This document shows positions 8,636 to 17,311 of a DNA stretch of 64,000 nucleotides, piece by piece. Each line of letters starts with the position of its first letter. Position 1 is the stretch's first letter. This DNA comes from Lachnospiraceae bacterium (GTDB taxonomy: Bacteria; Bacillota; Clostridia; Lachnospirales; Lachnospiraceae), in assembly GCA_029227035.1 (NCBI GenBank), contig JAQXZD010000017.1:1-64000 (forward strand), read 5' to 3'. The position numbers and the translations under genes are program-made. The notes beneath the pieces are model-generated. The model was not told the DNA's origin. It made no database searches and was given only the letters and a program-made list of their open reading frames with translations.

Positions 8636-9274
8636 CTATATCATCAAAGAATCTGCCAGTTTCCGCAGCTTCCCCGTTTCTTTCTCAATATCTTCACAGG
8701 CGAAAATTCCGCTAACAACTGCAACCCCTGCCATTCCACGCCCTTTCAGACGTAAGACATTTTCTGCCGTGATTCCTCCGATTGCCACCACCGGAATGTG
8801 AACGCTTTCACAGATTTCCTGCAAAAGTGCATGCTCCATCGGCTTTGCATCCTGCTTTGTGGTGCTTCCAAATACTGCTCCGCTTCCCAGATAATCTGCT
8901 CCCTGTTCCTGCGCCCTCACAGCCTGCTCCACGGTTTTTGCCGTCACTCCGATAACCTTATCCGGTCCCAGAATCTTTCTTGCCTGCTGCATCTGCATAT
9001 CATCCTGTCCGATATGCACGCCATCTGCTCCCACACGCTGTGCCAGCTCCACATTGTCGTTGACGATAAACGGTACACCGAATCTGTGACACAACTGCAG
9101 GATCTCGACAGCCTCCTTTTCAAAGCCCGCTTCATCCAATTCCTTTTCCCGAAGCTGTACCATCGTTGCACCGCCCCGCAATGCTTTTTCTACCTGCGTG
9201 TATAATGTCTCTCCTCTTAGCCAGCTCCGATCCGTCACTGCATATAACCGGAGACAATCTCTGTCAAATTTCAT
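8636..9274 (-). CDS. thiE: thiamin-phosphate synthase
   Basis: Joins HMP-pyrophosphate and hydroxyethylthiazole phosphate to thiamin phosphate. It is 212 residues, a TIM barrel with TMVQLREK, VPFIVNDNVELA, GVHIGQDD and the C-terminal VVAIGGI phosphate site. It is the first gene of the thiE-thiD-thiW-thiM set, which covers uptake, phosphorylation and joining of both halves. Its GAGG ribosome site begins at the last T of the preceding terminator (9286-9320). No TPP riboswitch is visible in front of it, although thiT elsewhere in the window has one. Confidence 0.95.
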   Translation of the reverse strand: MKFDRDCLRLYAVTDRSWLRGETLYTQVEKALRGGATMVQLREKELDEAGFEKEAVEILQLCHRFGVPFIVNDNVELAQRVGADGVHIGQDDMQMQQARKILGPDKVIGVTAKTVEQAVRAQEQGADYLGSGAVFGSTTKQDAKPMEHALLQEICESVHIPVVAIGGITAENVLRLKGRGMAGVAVVSGIFACEDIEKETGKLRKLADSLMI

Positions 9275-9285
9275 ACCAATACCTC

Positions 9286-9320
9286 AAAAAACGCAGGATA
9301 CCCATCAAAAGCATCCTGCG
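9286..9320 (-). terminator. terminator abutting the thiE ribosome site
   Basis: CGCAGGAT (9320-9313 on the minus strand) pairs perfectly with ATCCTGCG (9299-9292), and TTTTTT follows at 9291-9286. It ends the small-membrane-protein transcript. The thiE GAGG follows at once, so thiE depends on read-through or on an unseen promoter. Confidence 0.85.
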
Positions 9321-9329
9321 CATCCATCA

Positions 9330-9422
9330 TTACTTTTCAGGACCATTCTCATGCCACCATGCAAAACCGGCGGCTGCAACAACAATCACCACTGCAACAA
9401 CAATAACAATCGTGTCCAACAT
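9330..9422 (-). CDS. 30-residue single-span membrane peptide
   Basis: The frame begins MLDTIVIVVAVVIVV, continues AAAGFAWWHENGPEK and stops at TAA. It is one hydrophobic helix with a short charged tail. GGAGG (9435-9431) lies eight bases before the ATG. It overlaps the 3' part of the 9349-9876 frame in another frame and is followed by the terminator at 9286-9320. The layout resembles the tiny membrane proteins often placed beside transporters, but I do not recognise a family. The ribosome site and terminator support it being real. Confidence 0.6.
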   Translation of the reverse strand: MLDTIVIVVAVVIVVAAAGFAWWHENGPEK

Positions 9423-9876
9423 GCAATCGTCCTCCTCTCTCTTTTCGAATCTGCTTTGCATTTATTCCAAAAGAGAGGACTGCTTTCTGTCCATCCTGCC
9501 TGTGTATGTATTCCATAATCAGTGCATGACTCCGCACAAAAATATTATGAACTCTGGCAGTCGGGCAGGAAACCCGCATGCCAAATACTGCAAAACTCCT
9601 CACAAGTACCGCAAGGAATGGACGATTGCGAAGTTTTTCCAAGCGGTTTAATCTTATGACCGGACGTCTGACGCTAAGCAGTTCCTGCTTCGTCTGCGCA
9701 GACAGGTCATAGGCTTCCGAGAAGATATCCGGATTGCTCTGGGAGAAAGCTGAAGTTCCGTCCCCGAACCGGTTCCCTGCCAATTCATTACTCTGGGTAT
9801 ATTCCCCATGTATGCCTACAAAGGCAGATATGCATATCAGAAGTACGCATATCCATTTTTTAAAAGATTGAATCAT
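9349..9876 (-). CDS. hypothetical secreted protein
   Basis: A 175-residue frame with an N-terminal signal-like segment (residues 1-24, basic then hydrophobic). The central part has NRLEKLRNRPFLAVLVRSF at about 75-95 and a YIHRQDGQKAVLSFG block at about 122-136. I do not recognise it. The start is two bases past the stop of the upstream membrane-protein gene, suggesting coupled translation. The last 25 or so residues are a cysteine-rich run that exactly overlies the ribosome site and coding part of the small membrane gene at 9330-9422. The true C terminus is therefore uncertain. Confidence 0.45.
   Translation of the reverse strand: MIQSFKKWICVLLICISAFVGIHGEYTQSNELAGNRFGDGTSAFSQSNPDIFSEAYDLSAQTKQELLSVRRPVIRLNRLEKLRNRPFLAVLVRSFAVFGMRVSCPTARVHNIFVRSHALIMEYIHRQDGQKAVLSFGINAKQIRKERGGRLHVGHDCYCCCSGDCCCSRRFCMVA
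9437..9477. repeat. inverted repeat before the small membrane gene
   Basis: Arms 9437-9445 and 9469-9477 are perfect 9-bp complements separated by 23 bases. The near arm touches the ribosome site of the gene at 9330-9422, so folding could couple its translation to that of the overlapping upstream frame. Confidence 0.5.
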
Positions 9877-9877
9877 T

Positions 9878-10441
9878 CTATGCGCCTAATGCTGAATAAC
9901 TCTTATTCAGGAAAATCATATAAAGAATCTCTGCCACCAAAGTTACAATCGATGTAATGATACTGATTACTCCTCCAAGAATATTGACAAGAGGAATTAA
10001 ATTTAAAACTGCAACAACAATCATAACAATGTAGCAGACAAGGTTAATTAACCATACTGTATGTCCCTTCTGTGCAACATCGGAAGCTCCAATCTGCTGC
10101 ATCACTGCTTCGATGGATGTGCATACAGAATATACAATCAACAAACCAAGCACATCATCCGCAATCGTAAATAATGCATGCAAAATACCTGTCTTAAAAA
10201 AGACTCCCACAATACGAACCACCAGCCTGATCACCGTAAAGACAAATGCGTTCTTGCAGCCTTCGATGTCTTTGCCTGCTTCATACAGACCTACCATACT
10301 GATAATTAAAAATACTAATGCTCCAACCGCTGCAAGAATGTTGATAAGCGGAATGATTAAAAGTACCGAACAAATAATCGCTCCCACTGCCGCAATAAAC
10401 ATTTTCTTGATGCCTGCACCTGCATTTTGATAATTTCCCAT
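9878..10441 (-). CDS. hypothetical multi-span membrane protein
   Basis: A 187-residue protein with about four to five membrane segments, rich in Ile, Val and Leu. Two similar hydrophobic blocks (LLIIPLINILAAVGAL near the N terminus and LNLIPLVNILGGVISI near the C terminus) suggest an internal repeat. A good AAAGGAG precedes the ATG and a TATAAT lies about 45 bases upstream on the same strand. It heads a small operon with the 9349-9876 frame and the 9330-9422 peptide. No function can be assigned. Confidence 0.65.
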   Translation of the reverse strand: MGNYQNAGAGIKKMFIAAVGAIICSVLLIIPLINILAAVGALVFLIISMVGLYEAGKDIEGCKNAFVFTVIRLVVRIVGVFFKTGILHALFTIADDVLGLLIVYSVCTSIEAVMQQIGASDVAQKGHTVWLINLVCYIVMIVVAVLNLIPLVNILGGVISIITSIVTLVAEILYMIFLNKSYSALGA

Positions 10442-10525
10442 TTTCTAAATCTCCTTTTTCAAATTTAATATTAACATTATACCGTGAAACCGTGCAAAGC
10501 GAAATGGTACTTTTTCCTCATGTTA

Positions 10526-11551
10526 TCAGGATTTTCCTGCCTTTTTACGAAGCATATTGTAAACCCATTTGCCGGAATCGCTCAGATGCTTCTTGGAAAA
10601 ACCATTCTTCTTTCCGGTACTGCTCTTAATCATGGAAGACGCTTCTGCTTTATTGGAGAAGTTCCATGCAACATAGCTCACTTCGTACTCATCCATGGTC
10701 TGAATCCACTTTTCTGCCTCCGGCTTATCCAGAGAACCGTTGCCGTCTGCGCTGCAGATTCCGTACTCAGAAACAAATACCGAAAGTCCCTTGTTAATTG
10801 CAGCCGTCATTTTATTGCGCAAATCTTCCTTGTGGGTTCCCGCATAAAAATGAAGTGCATACATGATATTCTTTCCCTTAATCGGATTTTCCGCTGCCTT
10901 GTCCACATCCTGTGACCAGGTCGGTGTCCCGACTATGATAACCGCATCCTTATCGTTCTCCCGGATGACGGAAATCACGCTTTTTGCATAGGATTTGACA
11001 TCCTTCCACGTGGTTCCGCCGTTTGGCTCATTGCAGATTTCATAGAGCACATTGTCGTATTTTTTAAGCTCCTTCGACATCTCCTTGAAAAAGGCTTTTG
11101 CTTCCTTCTTATGCATATTCGGATCATTGTCGGTCAAAATATGCCAGTCCACAATCACATACATATCATGCTTATCGGCAAGCTCCACACCCTTTTTAAT
11201 GAGTTTCTTCAATTCCTTGCGGTTTTCTGCATTTCCGGTACAGTATCCGTTATATTCCGCCGTATACATGGCAAGCCGGACCACATTTGCTCCCCACTTA
11301 TCATGCAGCTCCTTGAAGCATTTGTCATTCACATACTGCGGATACCAGGACAGCCCGTGTGTGCTGACTCCGCGAAGCTGTACAACATTTCCCTTCTTGT
11401 CGCAAAGTTTTGTTCCCTTTACCTGCAGGGCTCCCGCCGTTGCATCCACAAATTTTGTCTTTGCCTGTGCCATATCAATTCCTCCTATCATACTAAATAC
11501 CATTGCAAAAATGCAGACAATACTCAAAAGTTTCTTCATTTTCTTCTTCAA
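10526..11551 (-). CDS. secreted GH5 endo-glucanase-like glycoside hydrolase
   Basis: Predicted to cleave beta-glucans outside the cell. It is 341 residues: a signal peptide (cut likely after AQA, residue 30) and a GH5 barrel. The acid/base is Glu175 in ICNEPNG and the nucleophile is Glu262 in FVSEYG; RGVSTHGLSWYP at 60-71 is also typical. No carbohydrate-binding module or surface anchor is present. The start is taken as TTG at 11551, because GGAGG stands eight bases upstream. The ATG four codons later is an alternative. It is the last gene of a long leftward run starting at 20119; a link to its aminotransferase neighbour is not obvious. Confidence 0.88.
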   Translation of the reverse strand: MKKKMKKLLSIVCIFAMVFSMIGGIDMAQAKTKFVDATAGALQVKGTKLCDKKGNVVQLRGVSTHGLSWYPQYVNDKCFKELHDKWGANVVRLAMYTAEYNGYCTGNAENRKELKKLIKKGVELADKHDMYVIVDWHILTDNDPNMHKKEAKAFFKEMSKELKKYDNVLYEICNEPNGGTTWKDVKSYAKSVISVIRENDKDAVIIVGTPTWSQDVDKAAENPIKGKNIMYALHFYAGTHKEDLRNKMTAAINKGLSVFVSEYGICSADGNGSLDKPEAEKWIQTMDEYEVSYVAWNFSNKAEASSMIKSSTGKKNGFSKKHLSDSGKWVYNMLRKKAGKS

Positions 11552-11573
11552 ATCAGTCACCTCCATGCGCATT

Positions 11574-12767
11574 TCAGTGCTCATATTTCCGGTACACCCT
11601 TTCAAATGCCGCAAAGGAACGTGCAATCATATCCGTGTCCACGCAATAAGAGATTCTTACATACCCCGGACAACCGAATCCGGTGGCTGAGACAATGAGA
11701 AGATCCTCTTCCTTTGCTTTCTCACAGAACGCATCCGCATCCGGTTCCAATGCCTTGACAAACAGATAGAACGCACCCTGCGGTTTAAAGCATTCATATC
11801 CGATTTTGGTCAGTCCCTCGTAAAACAAATCGCGGTTCTTCTGATAAAGCCCGACGTCTCCGGTCTGTCCCATGCAGGAAACCAGCACCTTCTGAAACAG
11901 ACTCGGCGCACAGACATATCCCAGCGCACGACCGGCACCTGCCACTGCTGCATAGACATTTTTGCTCTCGTATGCTTCATCCGGCACCAGCACATAACCG
12001 ATACGCTCTCCCGGCAGGGAAAGGGACTTGCTGTAAGAATAGCAGACCAGCGTATTGTCATAATACTTTGTCACAAACGGCACCTTCACGCCATCATAAA
12101 CAATCTCCCGATATGGTTCGTCCGCAAGAATAAATATCTGCGTGCCGTATTCCTTTGATTTCCTGTTCAGAAGCTCTGCCAGCTTTTTAATGGTTTCCTC
12201 CGAATAAACAGCGCCGGATGGATTATTCGGGGAATTGATAATGATGCCCTTCGTATGGCCGCTGATTGCAGACTCCAGTGCCGCAAAATCAATCTGAAAC
12301 TCTTCGGTATCTGCCAAAACCACCACCAGCTTCGCTCCCGCTGCTTCCACAAAAACCCTGTATTCCGGGAAAAAAGGAGCAATTGTGATAAATTCATCCT
12401 CTGCATCCGTGGTCAGTGCCCGAAAGCAGACAGACAGAGATGCCGCTGCTCCCATTGTCATGTAAAAATTGTCCGCATGGAATTTTGTCCCATGCGTTTT
12501 ATTCAGATAATCTGCTATCGCCTGTCTGGTCTCCTCATCTCCCTGCGCGGAAGTGTATCCGTGCAAAGTGATGGAATCCAGATCTTTGGTAAGCTCCCGA
12601 ATCGTCTCATTCACGCAATCCGGTGCCGGTATGCTTGGGTTTCCAAGCGAAAAATCATAGACATTTTCCGCCCCCACTTCCTTTGCACGCTTTTTTCCAT
12701 ACTCAAACAATTCACGAATTACCGAACGCTGGCTTCCCAGCCTGTACATTTCTTCTGATACAATCAT
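11574..12767 (-). CDS. class I/II PLP-dependent aminotransferase
   Basis: A 397-residue fold-type I aminotransferase acting in the cytosol. The PLP-binding Lys is in SYSKSLSLPGERIGY (about residue 237), the substrate Asn is in NSPNNPSG, and FILADEPYREI carries the Asp that pairs with the PLP ring nitrogen. It resembles the aspartate/LL-diaminopimelate branch, but substrate specificity cannot be read from sequence alone. It starts 12 bases after the GTPase-nuclease gene and ends 22 bases before the GH5 start. Confidence 0.88.
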   Translation of the reverse strand: MIVSEEMYRLGSQRSVIRELFEYGKKRAKEVGAENVYDFSLGNPSIPAPDCVNETIRELTKDLDSITLHGYTSAQGDEETRQAIADYLNKTHGTKFHADNFYMTMGAAASLSVCFRALTTDAEDEFITIAPFFPEYRVFVEAAGAKLVVVLADTEEFQIDFAALESAISGHTKGIIINSPNNPSGAVYSEETIKKLAELLNRKSKEYGTQIFILADEPYREIVYDGVKVPFVTKYYDNTLVCYSYSKSLSLPGERIGYVLVPDEAYESKNVYAAVAGAGRALGYVCAPSLFQKVLVSCMGQTGDVGLYQKNRDLFYEGLTKIGYECFKPQGAFYLFVKALEPDADAFCEKAKEEDLLIVSATGFGCPGYVRISYCVDTDMIARSFAAFERVYRKYEH

Positions 12768-12779
12768 CTTTTTCTCTCC

Positions 12780-15434
12780 TTATTTATTGTAGGCGTCATA
12801 TCCCTCACGGTTCATGCGCGTAATCTCCTCCAGAAGTCCCCGCGCCGACATCCGCAGCGCTCCCTGACTCATGACGGTCAACTGCTCCAACCCGTCATTT
12901 GTCGCAACGGTCACACGATACTTATTTCCGATTTCATGAACCGTCCGCGCAATATACGCATCTGCCGTCTCATCCGTTCGGGTATACACCACATCCAGAT
13001 TGTGATATTTCATCTTTGCTCCCGGATGCTCTTTTCTCTTGTAAGCGTCAAAGACCACCAGAACGAAGCAGCCCTTATACCCCTGATAATTACTCAGGAT
13101 ATCCAAAAGTGCATCTCTCGCAGAATCAATATTTATCTCCGAAAGTTCACGAAGCTGTTCCCACGCAAAAATAATATTATATCCATCCACGATCAGATAT
13201 TCTTCCTGCGGTCCCTTCGCCGGATAAATCGGATTCCCCTTCTTGTCATATTTTACCGAACCCGCTTTCGGAGCATCCGTTTTTTTCTTCCACTTTCGAC
13301 GTTCCTGTTCCTCCAGATCCTCCCGGCTCATGCCAAACTCTCTGGCATAGACATCTGCCAGCTCCTTGTCCAGTTCGTAAGAACTCATCCTTGCCACCGA
13401 CTTTTCCCAACTGGCACCACTCTTTTTGTTTATCCCGGTAAATGTTCCTCCAGGTCCGAAGGTCTGATTCGCACTGTCATATTTTCTTCCATCCTCTGCG
13501 GAACTCTGTTCCTTTGGCACATAACTGCGCGGCAGATGCATATAATTTTCCACTTCATCCCACGGCACAAGAAAACCGGCGCCATGTGCACAGAATACGG
13601 AACCTGTGGGATTCTGCGTATCTGCTTCACTGTCATACCCGATGGAAGCGACAACCTCCTCACTGTTATGACAGACATCATAGCCTGCAAGCTCCAGTGT
13701 CAGATGCCCTCTGCCGCTCGTATAGGCATTCACCTGTGCGCTGTAATCCTGCATGGTAACTACAGGTGCTTTACCCTTAAGTACCGCCATATCGCCGCCA
13801 TGTGACACATATTCCGGCGTATCAAAGGTTCCATGGAGCTGCTTTAAATCCGTCATTGCTTTTCCAACCGCATCCTGCGGCACTTCAAGGGTAAAAGCAT
13901 ACATCGGCTCTAAAAGCACACACGGTGCAGATTTGAGACCCTGACGAATGGCGCGGTACGTGGCCTGCCGGAAATCTCCGCCCTCCGTATGCTTCGTATG
14001 TGCGCGCCCTGTCAGAATGGTAATCCTGACATCCGTAAGCGCCGCCCCTGTCAATACACCCGGATGTTCACGCTCCATGATATGTGTCTCAATCAGCCGC
14101 TGCCAGTTCAGATCCAGAACATCCTCGCTGCAGGCACTTGCGGTCTGCACGCCGCTCCCCGGTTCTCCAGGCTCTATGAGCAGATGCACCTCCGCATAAT
14201 GGCGCAATGGTTCAAAATGTCCGATTCCCTCCACCGGCTCCGCCACCGTTTCCTTATAGACAATATTGCCTTTTCCAAAGACAACCGTTACTCCAAACCG
14301 TTCCCGAATAAGCTGTGTCAGGACTTCTATCTGAACCTGTCCCATCATCTGTGCGTGAATCTCCTGAAGTCTCTCGTTCCAGACAATGTGAAGCTGTGGA
14401 TCTTCTTCCTCAAGCTGCTTGAGCTTCATCATCATATCCGAAGGATTGTCCCCATCCGGAAGCTGTATCCGATAACTTAAGACCGGCTCCAAAACCGGAA
14501 TACTCTCCGTTTTTTCTGCGCCAAGTCCCTGTCCCGGATAAGTGGCTGTAAGTCCTGCCACCGCACAGACTTCTCCGGCCGCAAGCCTCTCAACCGTCTC
14601 GTACTTTTCACCCGAATACAGGCGAATCTGGTCTGCTTTTTCTTCCAGACCGTCGTAAGCAATCCGCTCCTTTACATGAAGCGTGCCTCCGGTCACTTTC
14701 AGATAAGTCAGGCGGGTTCCTCTTGCATCCCTGCCTATTTTGTAGACGCGGGCCGCAAATTCCGTACCGTATTTTTTCTGCACCGTATACTGTGCAATGC
14801 CGTCCAACAGCTCCTGTACGCCCTCCACTTTCAGGGCAGAACCGTAATAGCATGGAAATACCAGCCGCTCTGCAACTGCCTCTGCAATGTGCACTGACGC
14901 AATCTTCCCGGTATCCATATACTCATTTAAAAGCGGCTCGCTGCAGACCGCCAGTTCCTCGCAAAACTGCTCCAGCGGTCTCTCCGGCATAAAGTCCACA
15001 CAGCCGTCGGACAACTCTGCTTTGAGCTGTCTTTGAATGTTTTCCCGGTCTGCGCCGTCCAAATCCATCTTATTCACAAACAAAAAAGTAGGTATCCGAT
15101 AATGGCGAAGAAGACGCCACAGAGTACGGGTGTGCCCCTGCACACCATCCGTACCACTGATTACAAGAATTGCATAATCCAGCACCTGAAGGGTTCGCTC
15201 CATTTCCGCAGAGAAATCCACATGTCCCGGTGTATCCAGACGCGTAATCTCCCCCATCCGTGCCTGTTTTGAGAAAATGGTAATTCCACGCTTTCTCTCC
15301 TGCTCATCCGTGTCCAGATAAGCGTCCTGATGATCCACGCGCCCAAGGCTTCGAATTCTGCCTGTGGTATACAGCATTGCTTCCGATAAAGTTGTCTTGC
15401 CGGCATCCACATGCGCCAGAATTCCCAGTACCAC
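12780..15434 (-). CDS. EF-G/TetM-like ribosomal GTPase fused to a Rae1-type NYN endonuclease domain
   Basis: An 884-residue translational GTPase. The P-loop AHVDAGKTT is at residues 7-15, RGITI is the switch I Thr region, DTPGHVDF is G3 and NKMD is G4. EF-G-like domains II-V follow, as in ribosome-protection proteins. After a basic linker (about 690-740) comes a YacP/Rae1-like NYN domain (about 744-875) with VDGYN and acidic residues near 750, 796, 825 and 847. Rae1 is a ribosome-associated mRNA endonuclease that cuts in the A site, so the fusion suggests A-site delivery of a nuclease. Tetracycline resistance should not be assumed. The start is GTG with GGGAG upstream. Confidence 0.85.
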   Translation of the reverse strand: MVLGILAHVDAGKTTLSEAMLYTTGRIRSLGRVDHQDAYLDTDEQERKRGITIFSKQARMGEITRLDTPGHVDFSAEMERTLQVLDYAILVISGTDGVQGHTRTLWRLLRHYRIPTFLFVNKMDLDGADRENIQRQLKAELSDGCVDFMPERPLEQFCEELAVCSEPLLNEYMDTGKIASVHIAEAVAERLVFPCYYGSALKVEGVQELLDGIAQYTVQKKYGTEFAARVYKIGRDARGTRLTYLKVTGGTLHVKERIAYDGLEEKADQIRLYSGEKYETVERLAAGEVCAVAGLTATYPGQGLGAEKTESIPVLEPVLSYRIQLPDGDNPSDMMMKLKQLEEEDPQLHIVWNERLQEIHAQMMGQVQIEVLTQLIRERFGVTVVFGKGNIVYKETVAEPVEGIGHFEPLRHYAEVHLLIEPGEPGSGVQTASACSEDVLDLNWQRLIETHIMEREHPGVLTGAALTDVRITILTGRAHTKHTEGGDFRQATYRAIRQGLKSAPCVLLEPMYAFTLEVPQDAVGKAMTDLKQLHGTFDTPEYVSHGGDMAVLKGKAPVVTMQDYSAQVNAYTSGRGHLTLELAGYDVCHNSEEVVASIGYDSEADTQNPTGSVFCAHGAGFLVPWDEVENYMHLPRSYVPKEQSSAEDGRKYDSANQTFGPGGTFTGINKKSGASWEKSVARMSSYELDKELADVYAREFGMSREDLEEQERRKWKKKTDAPKAGSVKYDKKGNPIYPAKGPQEEYLIVDGYNIIFAWEQLRELSEINIDSARDALLDILSNYQGYKGCFVLVVFDAYKRKEHPGAKMKYHNLDVVYTRTDETADAYIARTVHEIGNKYRVTVATNDGLEQLTVMSQGALRMSARGLLEEITRMNREGYDAYNK

Positions 15435-15455
15435 TTGGTCTCACTCCCTCTCTGT

Positions 15456-16742
15456 CTATACCGTCGTGTTCACTCCGTTAATTGTAGCATGCTCATCCTC
15501 CCGCATCGGAATCACGAGACACTTCTGCCCATCAATCACCTGCGACTTAATCTGTGCCGCTTTCTCCGGCTTCACCCGCAGAACCACATCATAAGTCTTT
15601 GTCTCCGCGATATAATGGTCAATCTCCTCCTGCTTCTCGATAAGCTGTGAGGTACGCTCTTTCAATTCATCCTCTTTTTGGTTGAGCTGCACGGTCAGGT
15701 CTCCCACCTGATCCTCCAGGGCAAGTTTCTCCACCCGCAGTTCATTCTGTACCAGTGCCTTGGAGTCAATCACATGCTCTGCAACAGGCGGCTTCTCCCC
15801 AAATGCCTCATCCACGGATTTTTCAATACGGGAAGCCTTTTCTTCAGACACCTTACTGTCCGCCAGAAGCTTTCCTACCACCTCTTTATCCAGCAGGAAC
15901 ACATCCTCATCATCGTCATGTGTCTCCTTAAACTCATCAATCATATCACTCAGATTCTGCTGCATATCCAAAAGCACTTCATCCGTGTGCTCATCCTCAG
16001 CCCCGAGAACATTGCGGACAATCGAATGAAATGCCATCTTTTGCTCTGTTGCCGTGCGCTCCACTCCACAGCCCAATCCGTTCGCCATAAACTCGGAATG
16101 CGGCTCCTTGGTATTCTTCGTATAAAAAAGCGCAGAATGAATATCCGTGCTCCGGTCATTAAACGCCGGAAACAAAAAGGCCGTATCCACTGCTCCGACC
16201 ACCCAGTCCCGGATACGCGGACCAATCCGGTGTTCCTCTTCCAGATAACCAAGTCCCGGTTTGGAGAGGTCCACCGGACAGATGGCACAGATCAGATACT
16301 CAAACACTTCCTCCGACTCATCCAGATTCTGATTGTCCCTGGTTCTCGACATCACATCATATGCATCATGGAACAACAGAATCAGATAATTTCCCGTATA
16401 ATCATAAGTATCAATCACAAGGTCATAATAAGTATCCAGAAGCGCCTCATCCTCCAGTTTGGAAGCCCGAAGCGCCATGAGAATCTGCTGACGGCCTCCC
16501 ACCTCTTCTTCCTCGATTGGAAAATGCAGTTCCAGCAGATTGTTTCCAAGTGTTCCGGACAATGATTTATTGGCAATCTCCAGATACTTGTAAAACTCTT
16601 CTTCCTCCAGATTTAAAAATGTACTTCCGATTTTGCAGATCTTATTGTGATTTCCATCCACATAGCAACCGCAGACACGGGTAAATGTCGCCGCATCCTT
16701 CTTAAAACGTCTCTTTAATTCCAGTACTTCCTTCTTGTTCAT
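15456..16742 (-). CDS. DUF4317 family protein
   Basis: A 428-residue cytosolic protein. It begins MNKKEVLELKRRFKKD with a conserved VCGCYVDGNHN segment, the typical start of DUF4317 proteins of Clostridia. The middle contains an acidic, globular block and the C-terminal part (about 290-390) is a predicted coiled coil. No catalytic motif is evident and no function is known for the family. It sits 21 bases upstream of the GTPase-nuclease gene and 10 bases after the HD hydrolase, inside the same leftward run. Confidence 0.85.
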   Translation of the reverse strand: MNKKEVLELKRRFKKDAATFTRVCGCYVDGNHNKICKIGSTFLNLEEEEFYKYLEIANKSLSGTLGNNLLELHFPIEEEEVGGRQQILMALRASKLEDEALLDTYYDLVIDTYDYTGNYLILLFHDAYDVMSRTRDNQNLDESEEVFEYLICAICPVDLSKPGLGYLEEEHRIGPRIRDWVVGAVDTAFLFPAFNDRSTDIHSALFYTKNTKEPHSEFMANGLGCGVERTATEQKMAFHSIVRNVLGAEDEHTDEVLLDMQQNLSDMIDEFKETHDDDEDVFLLDKEVVGKLLADSKVSEEKASRIEKSVDEAFGEKPPVAEHVIDSKALVQNELRVEKLALEDQVGDLTVQLNQKEDELKERTSQLIEKQEEIDHYIAETKTYDVVLRVKPEKAAQIKSQVIDGQKCLVIPMREDEHATINGVNTTV

Positions 16743-16752
16743 CTCTTATCCT

Positions 16753-17301
16753 CTATCCGTTGATTTTATCCATCAGCTTATGAAAAAGCTCCAGAAACTG
16801 CATCTCCACATCCTTCATAGGCTGTACTTCAAAGGATAAGTCGCTCACCATCATCGGTGCGGAAGAAAAAAGCTGTTCATCCATAAAATGATCAAATTCA
16901 TAATACAGACAGGCATCATCAATGTATTTTACCAGCTCTGCCTCTTCGCCCTCCGGCAGATAGCCGAGAAACTTGTGATAAATCATATTTTGAAGCTGTT
17001 CCTCAATCTGCAGATACATCGTCATATTTTTCTTGACCGGTCTTGTCACATCTGCAAGATACGCCTCACTGGCATCATGCAAAAGACAGGCAAGTGCCGT
17101 CTGCGGCACATAATGTCTTGCAATTGCCTCTTTGCAGCACTGGATACTGTGCTGTCCCACGGAAAAAAAATCCGGAAAATGTCCATTGGCTCTTGTCATC
17201 ATCGAAAGCGCATGCGCAATATCCTCAATGGCAATCTTATCCTCCTCCGGCTCAAATGTATTAAACTGAATCTTTGTATAAGTCGTAATGCATTCTTTCA
17301 T
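16753..17301 (-). CDS. HD-domain phosphohydrolase, YfbR-like
   Basis: A 182-residue HD protein. The metal ligands are visible as His in SVGQHS (about 48), the HD pair in LLHDASEAYLADV (about 73-74) and a later Asp in YIDDACLYYEFD (about 126). The arrangement matches YfbR-like 5'-deoxynucleotidases and related house-cleaning hydrolases. The exact substrate is not readable. It lies 10 bases after map and 10 bases before the DUF4317 gene, so it is co-transcribed. Confidence 0.82.
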   Translation of the reverse strand: MKECITTYTKIQFNTFEPEEDKIAIEDIAHALSMMTRANGHFPDFFSVGQHSIQCCKEAIARHYVPQTALACLLHDASEAYLADVTRPVKKNMTMYLQIEEQLQNMIYHKFLGYLPEGEEAELVKYIDDACLYYEFDHFMDEQLFSSAPMMVSDLSFEVQPMKDVEMQFLELFHKLMDKING

Positions 17302-17311
17302 AGCTTGTCCC

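Noticed and set aside
9349..9425. Cysteine-rich C-terminal domain of the 9349-9876 protein
   Set aside because: The cysteine run is the frame-shifted image of the hydrophobic codons of the small membrane gene, so it should not be read as a metal-binding domain.
12780..15434. Tetracycline-resistance gene
   Set aside because: The GTPase resembles TetM-type proteins, but the C-terminal nuclease, chromosomal operon context and typical base composition argue for a housekeeping translation role.
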